The translations under genes and the position numbers were made by a program. The notes beneath the pieces were generated by a model that saw nothing but the letters and a program-made list of their open reading frames with translations, did no database searches and was not told the DNA's origin. Of a DNA stretch of 64,000 nt, positions 27,579 to 35,922 are shown one piece after another. The DNA comes from SZUA-309 sp965215995. Lineage in GTDB: Bacteria > Pseudomonadota > Gammaproteobacteria > Pseudomonadales > Azotimanducaceae. The stretch is taken from NCBI GenBank assembly GCA_965215995.1, contig OZ244128.1:1178001-1242000 (forward strand), in the 5' to 3' direction. The first letter of the stretch is position 1, and each line of letters starts with the position of its first letter.

Positions 27579-30500
27579 ATGGTTGATGTTGAAGAGTTTC
27601 TGGAGCAGTTCCGAGAATCTACGGCCACACCTAGCACATCGCGGACCGATCTCTGCAGGGAAGCTCTGGCTGCAGTGGATGCAGACGAGAACCCCGCCCT
27701 GTGGGCACGCTTGCACGTCGAGTCAGGCATTTGCCAAATGGACGCTCGAGCTGAAATCGGAGGACCGGCATTAGAGCAAGCCATCAGCCATTTCGAACAG
27801 GCGCTCAGCGTGCTTACCAGCGAGGACTACCCCGAGGATTGGGCCGCCATTCAAACCGACTTGGGAGACGCTTTCGTCGATCGCGTGCACGGCGAAAGAG
27901 GCCGCAACCTCGAGCAGGCCATTGAACACTATCGCCAGGCGCTCACGGTTTATGCCTCCGATGCCAGTCCTCAGCAGTGGGCGATGGTTCAGAGCAATAT
28001 GGGCCGCGCATACCACCTGCGACCGACACACGGAGGGCCCGTGGACCACCGCAAGGCGATCGCGCACTACCGGAACGCGCTCACCGTATACAACAGCGAA
28101 GATCATCCCGAGCAGTGGGCGACAACGCAGAACAACATCGCAATTGCCTACTCCCGGAGTATTGACGGCGCGAACGCCGACAACGTGGAGCGAGCCATCA
28201 AGCATTTCAGGCAGGTGCTTGCTGTCCGCACTCGTGAAGCGTTTCCTGAACACTGGGCGGCAACATGCGAGCGGCTCGCGGATGCCTTTGATGGGCGCGT
28301 GCGGGGTGAAGTGGCTGAAAACCTCGATCAAGCAATAGCCTATCGGGAAGACTCGCTGTGTGTGTATACGCCTGAGCATGCTCCTGAACGGTGGGCTCGG
28401 GCCAGGCATCAACTGGGATTCGCCTACATGGGACGCATGAACGGTGAGCGTGCGCAGAACGTTGAAGAGGCGATTGCTCACTTTCGGGCAGCACTCGAAA
28501 TCCGAACTCGCGAAGATCTACCAGAACAGTGGGCGGAAACGCACTCCGGTCTGGGATTTGCTTATCAGAACCGAGTCAGTGGTGAGCGGGCGGACAACAT
28601 TGAAAGGGCAATCGAGCACTATGAGCTGAGCCTGACCATCATCACCCCCGAAGCGTTTCTCAGGAGTTGGCTGGGTCTTCAGATCAACGAGAGCTTCGCT
28701 TTCTTCCAACGCATCCGTGAAGACCGGTCCCTGAATACGGAGCGGGCACTCGAGATACTTGAGAATGCACTGGCTGTCTGCCCGCTCGAAACCTATCCTG
28801 AGTTGTGGGGAAGGCTTCAATCCAGTCTCGGCAGCACCTACGCCTGTCGCGTTCTCGGCGAACGTGCGGACAATCTCGAGCAATCGATACAACACCATCA
28901 AGCCGCTCTCGACGTCTTCAAGCCTGAGACCTTTCCTTGGGAGTGGGCAGCGACCATGAGTAATCTGGGTCTCGCCTACATGGACCGGATTCGCGGAACG
29001 CGGGCTGACAACCTGGAGCGTGCAATCTCCTGTCGTGAAAACGCGCTAACGGTCTACTCCATCGAGGATTTCCCCGAACAGTGGGCGGCGACCCACGGCG
29101 GTCTCGGGCTGACCTACCGGAATCGCATACGCGGGGATGGATCGAGAAATCTGGATGAAGCGATCCGGCACTATGAGAAGGCGCTGACGATCTATAGTCG
29201 TGATACCTACCCTGACAAGTATCGATTCACGCAGCGTGATCTCGGTGAGTTGCACCTCGACCGGGGAAGATACGCTCAGGCTCATGATGCGTTCGCGACC
29301 TCCATTGAAGTCAGCGAGGAGTTGATCGGAACGGCTTACACCGAAGATGGGCGCATTGCGGAAGTTGATGCAACCACACGCGCACACAGGCTCGACGCCT
29401 ATGCGCTTCTTCGCCTGCACCGTGCTGACGAGGCGCTGCTGAGACTCGAGGAAGGTAAAACCCAGCAGCTGAGACAAGAGATGGCCCTGGAGGCTGTTGA
29501 TCTGGGGAGAGTATCCGCCGCCGAGAAAGACGAGATTCAGTCGATCAGGCAGTCCATACGCGCCTACGAGGCAGAGATGCGACTGCCGCCAGATGTTCCA
29601 GGTCGTCGCAGCGACGCGGAACTGGCAAATTCCTTACGTGAAGCACGCGCTGACCTGAGTAATCGCAGCGATGTTATCCGCGCGAATCAGACCGACGCGA
29701 TGGCGGACCGTCTGGACCTTCAAAGCCTTCTTCGTCAGGCACCCGAAGGTGGGGCGATGGTGGCGCCTCTGATCACTTCGCAAGGCACAGCGGTATTTGT
29801 GATTCCTGCAGGGGCAGTGCGTGTTGAAACTGAACACGTTGTCGAGATCGACCGCTTCAAGACCAGGGATCTCGATGTGTTGCTTTTCGGTGCGGACGAT
29901 GAGCAGATCCTCAGGGGCGCCAGTGCGCAGAATGGTTGGCTGGGAGCGCTTCGGGGGGTTCGGCCGGACTGGGAGGATACGATCGATCGCACCTGTCGAC
30001 GCCTCTGGGATATGTTGATTGAGCCAGTACATCGGCGGCTTGCTGACTTTGGTCTCTCCCCAGGCGCTCCGGTGCTGCTGGTGCCGCCCGCTCGGTTGGG
30101 GCTGTTACCGCTTCATGCCGCGTTGCGTGAAGATCGCGGGCAGCTCAGATGCATGCTTGATGACTGGTCCGTGTACTACGCACCGAGCTTCTACGGAGTT
30201 TCGCTGAGCAGAAACCGGCTCGCAGAGCCGCAACGGCAGGGTCGAGAATTGCTTGCGGTTGTTAATCCCACAGAGGATCTCCACTTTGCGACGACCGAGG
30301 CGGACGCTGTTGTCCGGCACTTCCCGCACTCGCTCCAGCTGAAAGAAGCTGAGGCAACCGTCGGAGAAGTCCTCAAAGTCGCGCCAGGGAAAAACTTTCT
30401 GCACTTTACCGGTCACGGGTCCCATAACTGGAGCGACGTTATGCGCTCCGGTCTGCAAATGGCGGAAAACAAAGACCTCACGCTATCCGTTATCATCGAA

Positions 30501-30956
30501 GCACTCGATCTCAGTTGCAGCCGCCTCGTCGTACTATCTGCATGCGAGACAGGGATCACCGACACCACCAAAGCACCGGAAGAATTCACCGGCCTGCCAT
30601 CAGGTTTACTTTCGGCAGGTACTCCCGGAGTGATCAGTTCTTTGTGGTCAGTGGACGACCTGTCGACATCGCTTGTGATGGAGCGCTTCTATCAGAATCT
30701 GTTTGCTGATGGCGCAACGGTGACGTCTCCATCTGCCGCGCTGCGCGAAGCACAGCTATGGTTGCGTGACTCCACTGCGGACAGCCTGGACTTAGCGAAC
30801 CGGTGGCGACAAGTCGCAAAGACGACACGACAGCCTGAGCTTGGCGAGACAGCGAGAGAAAACGCGGATTACTTCGCGACTCACAAGGATGTAACACCAT
30901 TCTCCTCGCCGTATTTCTGGGCGGGGTTCACGTACATGGGAGCACAGGCAAGCTAG
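27579..30956 (+). CDS. TPR-CHAT protein (caspase-like protease with tetratricopeptide array)
   Basis: This is a 1,125-residue protein. Residues about 30-580 consist of some ten TPR-like repeats of about 51 residues around the pattern LGxAYxxRxxGxRxxNxExA, each followed by PExWA. A helical connector with coiled-coil character follows (590-690). The C-terminal third is a CHAT domain with catalytic His946 (FLHFTGHGSHNW) and Cys989 (VVLSACETG) and a late LLSAGTPGVISSLWSVDD. The dyad is intact, so it should be an active cysteine protease. The array presumably senses a partner or trigger. It starts 39 bp after the hydrolase-CHAT gene, with a GAGGATAGCCAGC leader. The same architecture is used by Csx29 of type III-E CRISPR systems, but no Cas gene is nearby. 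Confidence 0.9.
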   Translation: MVDVEEFLEQFRESTATPSTSRTDLCREALAAVDADENPALWARLHVESGICQMDARAEIGGPALEQAISHFEQALSVLTSEDYPEDWAAIQTDLGDAFVDRVHGERGRNLEQAIEHYRQALTVYASDASPQQWAMVQSNMGRAYHLRPTHGGPVDHRKAIAHYRNALTVYNSEDHPEQWATTQNNIAIAYSRSIDGANADNVERAIKHFRQVLAVRTREAFPEHWAATCERLADAFDGRVRGEVAENLDQAIAYREDSLCVYTPEHAPERWARARHQLGFAYMGRMNGERAQNVEEAIAHFRAALEIRTREDLPEQWAETHSGLGFAYQNRVSGERADNIERAIEHYELSLTIITPEAFLRSWLGLQINESFAFFQRIREDRSLNTERALEILENALAVCPLETYPELWGRLQSSLGSTYACRVLGERADNLEQSIQHHQAALDVFKPETFPWEWAATMSNLGLAYMDRIRGTRADNLERAISCRENALTVYSIEDFPEQWAATHGGLGLTYRNRIRGDGSRNLDEAIRHYEKALTIYSRDTYPDKYRFTQRDLGELHLDRGRYAQAHDAFATSIEVSEELIGTAYTEDGRIAEVDATTRAHRLDAYALLRLHRADEALLRLEEGKTQQLRQEMALEAVDLGRVSAAEKDEIQSIRQSIRAYEAEMRLPPDVPGRRSDAELANSLREARADLSNRSDVIRANQTDAMADRLDLQSLLRQAPEGGAMVAPLITSQGTAVFVIPAGAVRVETEHVVEIDRFKTRDLDVLLFGADDEQILRGASAQNGWLGALRGVRPDWEDTIDRTCRRLWDMLIEPVHRRLADFGLSPGAPVLLVPPARLGLLPLHAALREDRGQLRCMLDDWSVYYAPSFYGVSLSRNRLAEPQRQGRELLAVVNPTEDLHFATTEADAVVRHFPHSLQLKEAEATVGEVLKVAPGKNFLHFTGHGSHNWSDVMRSGLQMAENKDLTLSVIIEALDLSCSRLVVLSACETGITDTTKAPEEFTGLPSGLLSAGTPGVISSLWSVDDLSTSLVMERFYQNLFADGATVTSPSAALREAQLWLRDSTADSLDLANRWRQVAKTTRQPELGETARENADYFATHKDVTPFSSPYFWAGFTYMGAQAS

Positions 30957-30996
30957 AGATCATCACAATGCCACCTACTCTCTGCAGTTTCCAGAC

Positions 30997-31290
30997 GTGG
31001 CGTCACGCCTGGGAACGAGCACACGAACGCTGCAGAGAAGACTCGGACAACAACGTGTGATTTTTTTCCGAATCGCCCTGCAGGTCCGCTGCCAGCTAGC
31101 GCAGGAGTTGCTCCGCACTGATCTGACGGTCAAGGAAGTAGCGTACTTGACCGGCTATTCAGATGTGGCCAACTTCTCGGCCGCGTTCAAGGCGAAGCTG
31201 GGTGTCTCGCTGGCCGCGATGATAGATGCTCACCTGAGCGAGGCCTGCTGGCTCTCGGCTGGAATGGGTAAGCCTTTCGCGCTCAGTTAG
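30997..31290 (+). pseudogene. C-terminal remnant of an AraC-family regulator
   Basis: The frame reads VASRLGTSTRTLQRRLGQQR, then LTVKEVAYLTGYSDVANFSA and AFKAKLGVS, which is the double helix-turn-helix of an AraC-type protein. The ligand-binding domain is missing: the sequence immediately upstream is the end of the TPR-CHAT gene. Family similarity stops near 31218; the remaining frame runs into the right-hand repeat and ends by chance. It is unlike the AraC regulator at 12253 beyond family level. Translation as a free-standing 97-residue DNA-binding protein cannot be excluded, but no ribosome site is visible. It is the last item inside the right boundary of the cassette. Confidence 0.75.
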
Positions 31291-31320
31291 GCTATAAATC
31301 TCTTCCGAGCACACTCATCC
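31225..31320 (+). repeat. 71-bp direct repeat, right copy, with an adjoining 20-bp match to the TPR gene
   Basis: Bases 31250-31320 repeat 24137-24207 with one mismatch. Just before, 31225-31244 repeats 23586-23605, an internal stretch of the TPR gene, exactly over 20 bases, with five unmatched bases between. The right border therefore looks like a scrap of the TPR gene with about 530 bp deleted from its interior. The repeat runs straight into the ribosome site (GGGAGAAG) of the luciferase-like gene at 31335, so before the insertion the TPR gene was probably next to that gene. Confidence 0.85.
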
Positions 31321-31334
31321 GGGAGAAGAAACCC

Positions 31335-32192
31335 ATGGCCTTTTCGAGCAACCCGAAATTCGGCGTCACCATATTTCCCACGGACTACACCATTGCGCCA
31401 GTCGAGCTGGCGAAGGCCGTGGAAGAACGTGATCTGGACAGCCTGTTCTTTCCAGAGCACACACACATTCCCACTTCCCGGGCGACGCCTTTCCCCGGCG
31501 GCGGCGACCTGCCGCAGATGTACTGGCACACGCACGACCCGTTCGTCGCACTCGGTGCCTGCGCCGCGGTCACGGAGCGTATCCGGCTGGGCACGGGCAT
31601 CTGTCTGGTCATCGAGCGGGATCCCATCACGCTGGCCAAGGAGGTGGCTTCACTGGACCTGCTGTCCAACGGCCGCTTCGTACTGGGGATCGGCGCTGGC
31701 TGGAACCGTGAGGAGATGGAGAATCATGGTGCCAACTACCCCAAGCGCTGGGCCGTGGTCCGGGAGAAGGTCCTCGCCATGAAGGCAATCTGGGCAGAGG
31801 AAGAGGCGGAGTTTCACGGCGAGCACGTGGACTTCGATCCGATCTGGTCCTGGCCCAAGCCGGTGCAGGCCGGTGGCCCGCCGATCTGGATCGGGGCCAA
31901 CTCAAAATGGGTTTTCGACCGGGTTGCCGAGTACGCAGACGGTTGGATGCCTATTGGCGGGCTCGGCAGCGGCAACATGGAACGGATGAGTGAGGCGCTC
32001 GCCGCACGGGGACGGAAGGTCGAAGATCTGGAGCTGGCACTATTCGGCGCGCCTACCGATATCGAGCAGCTGAAGGGTCGTATCGAGCAGGGCTTCGATG
32101 AGCTGATCTTCAACCTGCCGGACGCGCCTGCAGATAAAGTGCTGCCGCTTCTGGACAAGCTCGCGGGCATCGCTGACACGATCCGGGGATGA
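31335..32192 (+). CDS. Luciferase-like (LLM) flavin/F420-dependent oxidoreductase
   Basis: This is a 285-residue bacterial-luciferase-fold protein of the TIGR03619 type. Segments typical of the group are LFFPEHTHIPTSRATPFPGG (residues 37-56), RFVLGIGAGWNREEMENHG and PPIWIGANSKWVFDRVAEYA. It should use reduced flavin or F420; the family name favours F420, though in a gammaproteobacterium FMN is as likely. The substrate is unknown. Start support is strong (GGGAGAAGAAACCC). It lies right after the right-hand repeat. Confidence 0.85.
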   Translation: MAFSSNPKFGVTIFPTDYTIAPVELAKAVEERDLDSLFFPEHTHIPTSRATPFPGGGDLPQMYWHTHDPFVALGACAAVTERIRLGTGICLVIERDPITLAKEVASLDLLSNGRFVLGIGAGWNREEMENHGANYPKRWAVVREKVLAMKAIWAEEEAEFHGEHVDFDPIWSWPKPVQAGGPPIWIGANSKWVFDRVAEYADGWMPIGGLGSGNMERMSEALAARGRKVEDLELALFGAPTDIEQLKGRIEQGFDELIFNLPDAPADKVLPLLDKLAGIADTIRG

Positions 32193-32268
32193 CTCACCTT
32201 GCGTTCGCTCGTCATAGCCGCGAGTGAGCTCGACGCCCGGAGCTAGGTACGGCACCGTAGATCAGACC

Positions 32269-33927
32269 ATGGATACAGTACGGATCATTGGTGGCAAGTA
32301 CGAAATCCTAGACGAGCTGGGGCGTGGCGGCATGGGTGTTGTGTACCGCGTACGCCATTCAGTGCTCGGCAAGATTTACGCAATGAAGGTTCTGAGCCCC
32401 GATCTGGTCGCGCAAGCCGACCTGGTTCGCAGGTTTCGCCGTGAAGCGCAGGTCATGGCTCAACTGCGACACCCAAACATCGTGGAAGTATTCGATATCG
32501 GCCAGGACGGCGATATGCACTACTTTCTCATGGAGTTCATCGAGGGCATGGGATTGGACCGGTTCCTGCGGAGTTCCGCCGAAGCAATTCCTTTTGCCAG
32601 AGCACTGACCATCACGACACAGATTGGCCATGCTCTGGCATACGCTCACCGTCAGAACCCAGCTGTCGTACACCGGGACATCAAACCAGCGAATATCCTG
32701 ATCGAGAACGGCACCGAACGAGTCGTCGTCACCGACTTCGGCATCGCCAAGGTGTTGGACTACGACCAGACCCAGCATACGCGGACGGGTGCTTTCATCG
32801 GAACAGTCCGTTATTCCGCCCCGGAACAGCTTCGCGGAGAGGCGGAGCTCGATGGGCGGGCAGACATCTACTCCTTGGGTCTTCTGCTGTATGAAATGGT
32901 GAGCGGGCACCGGCTTTACAGCGACGTCAACGAAGCGCAGCTCATGGCACAGCTGCTGGGCGGAGAGAAAAAACATCCGTTGCAGTTCGATACCCCCGTA
33001 CCCGTTGGTTTTCAACAGGTAGTGACCAGAGCCATCAGCAAGGACCGCACGCAACGCTACCCCACAGTGGAAGCCCTGCTGAGCGATCTGAAGCACTTCG
33101 AGGACGAGGCGTTCGACGGTTCCACAGGCGAGACAACCATCGCCGCTACAAACCTGGCGAGACCAGGCGCACGCCAGCGGCAAGGCAGTCGTCGGGTGGT
33201 CGCGTCTTTTGCGTTCGCGTCACTACTGATTGCCTCGGTGTCGGCGTGGTGGTATCTGGGCTCCAACTCGAATGAAGGAGCTTCTTCCGCGGGGCAGACT
33301 ACGCCCGCGGAAATCACCGGAGAACCCGACATCGATGACACAGAACAACCCGCTTTGCCACCACTAATCGTCAGCCCTGCGGACAAGAACCTTACCGTGG
33401 CCGCATGCGAGGTCGTGGCATTCGAGGTGCTCGATGCCGACGATGTTGCCCAATTCATCTGGCGTCTGAATGGTCAGCTTGCCAACGAGGGTAATACGCG
33501 GTACGCGGTCTCTGATTTACAGGCGGGCAGCCACATCGTTAGCGTGGAGGCTCATCACTCGGGAGAGACGACCTCTTTCAGCTGGGAAATCACAGCGCAG
33601 GACGCAATCAACCAGAGCCAGACGCAAGAATGGCTGAGCAACTACGCGTCTGCTCTGCAAACTGCCGACATCGGCGCGTTACGCAAGTTGGGTTTTATCC
33701 AGAACGAGGAACAGGCAGAACGGATAGAAGAGACCTTGGCGCAGCGCCAGCGATACGAGGTGGCCATCGAAGATGTGTCGATTCAACAGCTCTCAGACAG
33801 CGCGGAAATGACATTCCGCCAGGTCGAGCGCTGGTATGACCCAGCAACATTCAGCACTATCGTGGACCATGTGACCCACACACTGACGCTGGCACGCGAG
33901 GATTGCTCAGCAATTGTTGCACGCTAG
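32269..33927 (+). CDS. Transmembrane Ser/Thr protein kinase with an NTF2-like extracellular tail
   Basis: This is a 552-residue Hanks-type kinase. The glycine loop is LGRGGMGVVYRV, followed by the ATP lysine in YAMKVL, the catalytic loop VVHRDIKPANILI, the DFG motif in VTDFGIAKV and the APE motif in YSAPEQL. All catalytic residues are intact. One transmembrane helix near residues 308-326 (VVASFAFASLLIASVSAWWY) separates it from a C-terminal region. That region has a beta-sandwich-like part and, over the last 110 residues, an alpha/beta segment resembling NTF2/SnoaL folds seen in other bacterial kinases. The ATG at 32269 was chosen because the kinase fold begins at once; a GTG at 32224 is an alternative. 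It is followed by a secreted VWA protein that may be its partner. Confidence 0.88.
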   Translation: MDTVRIIGGKYEILDELGRGGMGVVYRVRHSVLGKIYAMKVLSPDLVAQADLVRRFRREAQVMAQLRHPNIVEVFDIGQDGDMHYFLMEFIEGMGLDRFLRSSAEAIPFARALTITTQIGHALAYAHRQNPAVVHRDIKPANILIENGTERVVVTDFGIAKVLDYDQTQHTRTGAFIGTVRYSAPEQLRGEAELDGRADIYSLGLLLYEMVSGHRLYSDVNEAQLMAQLLGGEKKHPLQFDTPVPVGFQQVVTRAISKDRTQRYPTVEALLSDLKHFEDEAFDGSTGETTIAATNLARPGARQRQGSRRVVASFAFASLLIASVSAWWYLGSNSNEGASSAGQTTPAEITGEPDIDDTEQPALPPLIVSPADKNLTVAACEVVAFEVLDADDVAQFIWRLNGQLANEGNTRYAVSDLQAGSHIVSVEAHHSGETTSFSWEITAQDAINQSQTQEWLSNYASALQTADIGALRKLGFIQNEEQAERIEETLAQRQRYEVAIEDVSIQQLSDSAEMTFRQVERWYDPATFSTIVDHVTHTLTLAREDCSAIVAR

Positions 33928-34031
33928 TGTAGAAAGCCACCGACCTCCAGGCCCGGTCTTGTATACACTCTATCTCACAGATAACTATTCACACTCGCGA
34001 ACAGCGAGGTTGATGTCAGGGGGGCATCCCG

Positions 34032-35285
34032 ATGCGTACGTTCTACACTGCCACACTAAGTCTCATTACTGTGCTGTTATCACTTGTGAGTACCGCAGAC
34101 ACCGGGACTGTCTTCATTTTAGACGGCTCCGGCAGCATGTGGGGTCAGGTGGAGGGACGCCCCAAGATCGAGATTGCCAGGCAGGTGATGGTTGATCTCA
34201 GCGAGCGACTTCCCGAGAACGTGCAGACCGGACTGATGGTGTACGGGCACAATCGCAAAGACGATTGCGATGATATCGAGACGCTCGTGCACCTGGGCGG
34301 CGACCGCGCTGCCATGAACGAAGCCCTGCAGTCCGTGCGTCCGAAGGGCATGACGCCAATCACCGCGTCACTGCACCGTGCGGTGGACGAACTGAAGGAA
34401 CGGGAGGGTCAGACCTCGATAGTGATCGTCAGTGACGGCAAAGAAACCTGCGGTGGGGACCCCTGCAGCGCCGCCCGTGAAGCGATTGCAACCGGTATCA
34501 ACCTTCGTATTCATGTCATCGGTTTCGATGTGACGCCAGAGGAAACCCGCCAACTTACCTGCATCGCCGAAGAAGGTAACGGCAAATACTTCGAGGCGGC
34601 CAACACGGATCAACTTACCGTTGCCCTGGCGGAAGTGGAAAAAGAGGTCGTCGCTGAGCCCGCCCCGCCACCGGAACCCACCGAGACGGTGTTGTTCCAG
34701 GACACGTTCGACCGCGACGATCTGGGCACCGATTGGTCTCTAACGGAGCCGGATGAGAACCGTTTCATGCTCATAGACGGCAAAGCATTGAGTGTGGCGA
34801 CGACACCCGAAGCCAATCGCATGGTTCTGCAACAACCTCTTTCCGGAGACTTCAAAGTCTCCGTGAGCGCCACCATGAAGCTGGAGCGAAACAACTCCTT
34901 GCGGTTGTACACAGGGTTTGGGGAGGACAACTACGTCGTCTTGAGGTTAGACGGGAATCATGGGGGCGCAGCCAAGATCACTTCCAACTTCGTCAAGTGG
35001 ACGGGTGGGAAATCGAACGAGATCAACACCTATCGTACGCTGTCGCAGGTAGGCGAGCGGGATCTGGAGGAAGCCCATGGTGTGGAGCACCTGTGGTATC
35101 TCCAGATCCAACGCTCGGGTCTGAAATTTACCGGCCGCATCAGCGCCGATGGCACCGAATGGGTGGACGTCGGCGAACATACGCTACTCGGCCGGGGTGA
35201 TCTGCAGGTAGGTATCAGCGCCTTTTCTTCCGGTGTTGAAAACGCGGCCTATTTCGATGACTTCGTGATCAAGAGCGTGCAATGA
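34032..35285 (+). CDS. Secreted VWA-domain protein with a concanavalin-like C-terminal domain
   Basis: This is a 417-residue protein with a short Sec signal (TLSLITVLLSLVSTAD). The von Willebrand A domain follows at once, with an intact metal-site motif VFILDGSGSMWG and later VIVSDGKETCGGDPC. A Glu/Pro linker near residues 205-222 joins a C-terminal beta-sandwich of LamG/concanavalin type (FQDTFDRDDLGTDWSL to the end), suggesting carbohydrate or protein binding outside the cell. A strong AGGGGGG site precedes the ATG. It is 104 bp after the kinase gene, on the same strand. The function is unknown. Confidence 0.8.
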   Translation: MRTFYTATLSLITVLLSLVSTADTGTVFILDGSGSMWGQVEGRPKIEIARQVMVDLSERLPENVQTGLMVYGHNRKDDCDDIETLVHLGGDRAAMNEALQSVRPKGMTPITASLHRAVDELKEREGQTSIVIVSDGKETCGGDPCSAAREAIATGINLRIHVIGFDVTPEETRQLTCIAEEGNGKYFEAANTDQLTVALAEVEKEVVAEPAPPPEPTETVLFQDTFDRDDLGTDWSLTEPDENRFMLIDGKALSVATTPEANRMVLQQPLSGDFKVSVSATMKLERNNSLRLYTGFGEDNYVVLRLDGNHGGAAKITSNFVKWTGGKSNEINTYRTLSQVGERDLEEAHGVEHLWYLQIQRSGLKFTGRISADGTEWVDVGEHTLLGRGDLQVGISAFSSGVENAAYFDDFVIKSVQ

Positions 35286-35389
35286 AACGCTTTCACTGAC
35301 ACGATTCTGTGCGGCCATTGAGACAGTTGTGAAACCAAAAGGGCGTATCGACGCACGCCCGGCACCAAACTGAGAAGGGAGAACTCAAG

Positions 35390-35755
35390 ATGATCGGTTA
35401 CGTTACGCTCGGCACCCGCGATCCAGCCAAGGCACAGGCTTTCTACGATGCCCTGCTCGCCACGCTGGGCGCCTCACGGGTCATGGAAATGGATACCTTC
35501 GTGCTCTGGGGTAAATCCATGGACGAGCCCTGCCTCGCTTCCACCCTGCCCTACGATGGCGCCGATGCGACCTACGGCAACGGCACCATGGTTGCCCTGC
35601 GCATGGGCAGCACCGATGAAGTGGATACCTTCTACGCCAAGGCGATGGAGCTGGGCGCCACCGACGAAGGCCCGGCGGGTCCTCGCGGCGACGGTTTCTA
35701 CGCAGGCTACTTCCGAGATCCCGACGGCAACAAGCTCTGCGCGTTCTTCACCTGA
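35390..35755 (+). CDS. VOC-family (glyoxalase-like) protein
   Basis: This is a 121-residue single vicinal-oxygen-chelate protein. It opens MIGYVTLGTRDPAKAQAFYD and ends AGYFRDPDGNKLCAFFT, both standard for glyoxalase/bleomycin-resistance-like members. It may be a lyase or isomerase acting through a divalent metal; the substrate is not predictable. An AAGGGAGAA site lies seven bases before the ATG. No obvious link to its neighbours. Confidence 0.85.
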   Translation: MIGYVTLGTRDPAKAQAFYDALLATLGASRVMEMDTFVLWGKSMDEPCLASTLPYDGADATYGNGTMVALRMGSTDEVDTFYAKAMELGATDEGPAGPRGDGFYAGYFRDPDGNKLCAFFT

Positions 35756-35922
35756 GGTTGCGGCGGCGGGAAGAGCTTGGAGGAGACCGACCATCCGTTG
35801 ATACCTGCCTCACACATGCGCCTGCGATTGAAGTTTCATTTCGTTACTGCTGATATTGCGTCGCCGACGGGAAGCGATTGAGGGGCGTCGGTAACAGGTC
35901 GAGATGAAGGAATTCCCGGGTG

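Noticed and set aside
24208..31249. CRISPR type III-E (Craspase) locus suggested by TPR-CHAT
   Set aside because: No repeat-spacer array and no Cas7-11-like or other Cas gene is present; the partner is a hydrolase-CHAT fusion.
35341..35360. Hairpin GGGCGT/ACGCCC before the VOC gene as a terminator
   Set aside because: Only six base pairs and no U-run follows.
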